Below, one piece after another: positions 61,967 through 64,000 of a stretch of DNA of 64,000 bases; the stretch's first letter is position 1, and every line of letters starts with the position of its first letter. The translations under genes and the position numbers were made by a program. Source of the stretch: an uncultured Flavobacteriaceae bacterium (GTDB lineage: Bacteria; Bacteroidota; Bacteroidia; Flavobacteriales; Flavobacteriaceae); contig CALKOU010000005.1 in assembly GCA_938092005.1 (NCBI GenBank), positions 84,010-148,009 of the forward strand. The letters are read 5' to 3'. Below the pieces are notes generated by a model. It was not told the origin of the DNA, did not search any database, and saw nothing but the letters and a program-made list of their open reading frames with translations.

Positions 61967-63465
61967 TGAGCATCAAACAATTTTTAGCAAAGCGTTGGGC
62001 AAAACGCGCGGTAAAGGCGACCAATAAGTGGGCGCAAGACCCAATAGTTACCCAAGAAAAAGTATTAAAAACACTGCTTCAAAAAGCTTCCAAAACAGCT
62101 TTTGGCCACGATCACAATTTTGAACAAATACACACCTATCAAGATTTTGTAAACCAAGTTCCTATACGGGACTATGAGGGGTTACGACCGTATGTTGATC
62201 GTGTTGTTGCTGGAGAGGCCGATGTGTTATGGCCAGGGAAACCGCGCTATTTTTCTAAAACATCTGGCACCACTTCAGGGGTCAAGTATATTCCAATCTC
62301 TAAGGAGTCGATGCCAACGCATATTAAGACGGCTCAGAACGCACTTCTCCATTATATGCACCACTCTGGCAACACCTCCTTTGTTGATGGTAAAATGATT
62401 TTTTTACAGGGGAGCCCGATACTTTCTAAAACGAATGGCATTGATACAGGCCGTTTGTCGGGGATTGTGGCACACTATATACCCCCATACTTACAGCGTA
62501 ACCGTTTACCTTCTTGGGAAACAAACTGCATTGAAGATTGGGAAGAAAAAGTGGACGCAATAGTAACGGAAACACACGACCAAGACATGCGTCTTATTAG
62601 CGGAATACCACCGTGGGTGAAAATGTATTTTGAGCGCTTAAGCGCAAAAACACAAAAACCGATTAAAGACCTTTTTCCGAATTTTTCTTTGTTCGTATAT
62701 GGCGGAGTCAATTATGCTCCTTATCGCGGAATTTTAGAAGAATTAGTTGGCAAGAAAGTGGATAGCGTGGAATTATATCCTGCTTCTGAGGGATTTATTG
62801 CTTTTGAAGATCATCCTGATAAAAAGGGCATGTTGCTGCAGTTGGACTCGGGAATTTTTTATGAGTTTATTGAGGCAGATAAGGTCTTTGAAGAAAACCC
62901 ACCACGGCTTTCTTTGGCCGAGGTAAAGAAGGGGGTTAATTACGCCATTATTCTCAACACTTCTGCCGGACTTTGGGGGTACAACATTGGCGACACGGTT
63001 GAGTTTGTTAACCTCCACCCTTTTCGTGTGATTGTCTCTGGCCGAATTAAGCATTTTATATCAGCTTTTGGCGAACATGTTATTGGAAAAGAGGTAGAGC
63101 ACGCCATGCAGCAAACGCTGGAACGACACAAGGCGCGTGTTACAGAATTCACCGTAGCACCCCAAGTAACTCCGGACGAAGGTTTGCCACATCATGAATG
63201 GTGGGTTGCTTTTGATAATCCACCAAAAGATTTAAACGCTTTTTCTTTGGATTTAGACAATGCGTTACGCAAACAAAACACCTATTATGACGATCTTATT
63301 TCAGGGGCGGTTTTACGACCGTTGGTTGTTAGAGCCATTCCTTCAAACGCTTTTGAGCAATACATGAAAACCATTGGTAAGTTGGGCGGTCAAAACAAAA
63401 CCCCTCGCCTGACAAATGACAGAAATATTGCAGACACACTTAATAAGATGTTTCTTATAAAATAA
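61963..63465 (+). CDS. GH3 family protein (acyl-adenylate-forming superfamily)
   Basis: The 500-aa product belongs to the GH3 auxin-responsive-promoter family known from plants and common in Bacteroidota: it begins with KRAVKATNKWAQDPIVTQEK, has the ATP-site loop FSKTSGTTSGVKYIPIS, and later YPASEGFIAFED and NIGDTVEFVNL. In plants such enzymes join amino acids to hormones; the bacterial substrate is unknown. The start is ATG at 61963 or 61966. It is coupled to the M23 peptidase gene. Confidence 0.9.
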   Translation: MMSIKQFLAKRWAKRAVKATNKWAQDPIVTQEKVLKTLLQKASKTAFGHDHNFEQIHTYQDFVNQVPIRDYEGLRPYVDRVVAGEADVLWPGKPRYFSKTSGTTSGVKYIPISKESMPTHIKTAQNALLHYMHHSGNTSFVDGKMIFLQGSPILSKTNGIDTGRLSGIVAHYIPPYLQRNRLPSWETNCIEDWEEKVDAIVTETHDQDMRLISGIPPWVKMYFERLSAKTQKPIKDLFPNFSLFVYGGVNYAPYRGILEELVGKKVDSVELYPASEGFIAFEDHPDKKGMLLQLDSGIFYEFIEADKVFEENPPRLSLAEVKKGVNYAIILNTSAGLWGYNIGDTVEFVNLHPFRVIVSGRIKHFISAFGEHVIGKEVEHAMQQTLERHKARVTEFTVAPQVTPDEGLPHHEWWVAFDNPPKDLNAFSLDLDNALRKQNTYYDDLISGAVLRPLVVRAIPSNAFEQYMKTIGKLGGQNKTPRLTNDRNIADTLNKMFLIK

Positions 63466-63506
63466 ATATCTTCGCAATACGTTTTAGAACTATATAATTA
63501 AACCAT

Positions 63507-64000
63507 ATGAGCACAGCTTCACCAAAAAACACCCCACAGAACGAAGAAATTGACTTGGGCGTTCTTTTCAATTCTATAGGAAAAGGTATCTCAGCCATAG
63601 TTGCGTTTATCGGCAACGTTATCATGACTTTTTTAAATGGCCTAGCAGCGTATGCGGTGTTTGTTCGTACCCAAATTGTGATTTTTGCTCTGGCGTGTGG
63701 GCTAGGGTTGCTAGCTGGAATAGCTCTTGACATGATGCTTCCCAAGAAGTTTGTTGCCACGGCTACGTTAGAGCCACATTTTGACAGTGCGCGTCAGTTG
63801 TACAGCAATGTGACTTATCTAAACGATTTAGCTGAGCAACAAGACACGTTACAGTTGGCATCTTTTTTTGATATTGATCCCTCTGAGGCTGCCGAAATTA
63901 TAACATTTGAAATAGCTCCGCTCACGACCAAGGCCGCACAGCTTAAAGAATACAATGATTATTACATTGAACTTGATTCGATTGTAGCGGAAGAAACAAA
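63507..64000 (+). CDS. Membrane protein of unknown function (3' partial)
   Basis: The frame opens at ATG 63507 (MSTASPKNTPQNEEIDLG) and runs off the right edge; at least 164 residues are visible. Hydrophobic segments cover about 20-45 (AIVAFIGNVIMTFLNGLAAY) and 52-70 (IVIFALACGLGLLAGIALDM), followed by a region with an extracytoplasmic look (VATATLEPHFDSARQLYSNV). The layout (two hydrophobic segments near the front and a following domain) recalls polysaccharide co-polymerase or Wzz-like proteins, but nothing decisive is seen. A TATCTTCG box lies upstream. Confidence 0.7.
   Translation, partial: MSTASPKNTPQNEEIDLGVLFNSIGKGISAIVAFIGNVIMTFLNGLAAYAVFVRTQIVIFALACGLGLLAGIALDMMLPKKFVATATLEPHFDSARQLYSNVTYLNDLAEQQDTLQLASFFDIDPSEAAEIITFEIAPLTTKAAQLKEYNDYYIELDSIVAEET

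Noticed and set aside
1..64000. CRISPR array, rRNA operon, insertion sequence or classical defence system
   Set aside because: No regularly spaced repeats, rRNA sequence, transposase or known defence gene was seen on either strand.

Overview
The window is a stretch of chromosome from a Bacteroidota bacterium, most likely a marine member of the Flavobacteriia. The evidence is type IX secretion (type B sorting domains and a PorP/SprF protein), Flavobacteriia-style forms of PurF, GlnRS and YbeY, several conserved Bacteroidota families (IPExxxVDY-like, DUF4837, DUF2490, DUF2807), and repeated TAnnTTTG promoter -7 boxes just upstream of start codons. Both edges cut through genes.

Layout. Bases 1-7633 hold two paralogous, very large secreted proteins with a C-type lectin domain and a type B T9SS sorting signal, with a PorP/SprF gene on the opposite strand between them. 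Bases 7665-10722 are a very small AT-rich integrative element at a tRNA-Met(CAT) gene. It has a 40-bp direct repeat of the tRNA 3' part at its ends, a tyrosine recombinase, a secreted SGNH hydrolase, a leftover integrase 3' end, an 87-aa protein and a 30-aa membrane peptide. Bases 10855-18112 carry an AddB-like nuclease and an AddA-like helicase-nuclease with an OmpA/TSP3 protein between them, followed by superoxide dismutase, PurF, a PfkB kinase, RNase HI and PurN.

Bases 23008-27194 are acpP-fabF-rnc-(IPExxxVDY-like)-pyk. Then come dinB, rbfA, a FtsX-type permease, dusB with a MauE/thioredoxin-like membrane protein, lepA, the threonine-to-glycine pair tdh-kbl, a tandem universal stress protein coupled to a SulP transporter, an MBL hydrolase, an M1 peptidase, rnpA, an ElaA-type acetyltransferase and rpiB.

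A 416-bp AT-rich gap with one perfect DnaA box precedes rnr. After it lie a DUF2807 protein, a LysE-type exporter, tRNA-Cys, an outer-membrane barrel protein, folB, glnS, a DUF2490 protein, an SPFH protein and gltX. The last part is ybeY-mnmG-methyltransferase with one perfect and one near-perfect parS site, holB, pgk, a DUF4837 lipoprotein, a 57-codon tatA, an M23 peptidase, a GH3 protein and a partial membrane protein.

Most of the window is ordinary core genome. The most unusual part is the 3-kb tRNA element: its hydrolase cargo lies between two diverged copies of the integrase 3' end, its two ends carry matching pairs of TTGCCA repeats spaced 11 bp, and its left end carries a tRNA-like sequence with an altered anticodon and a hairpin inserted in the D arm. 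The parS pair around mnmG is the other feature with wider meaning, since it suggests an origin-proximal position.
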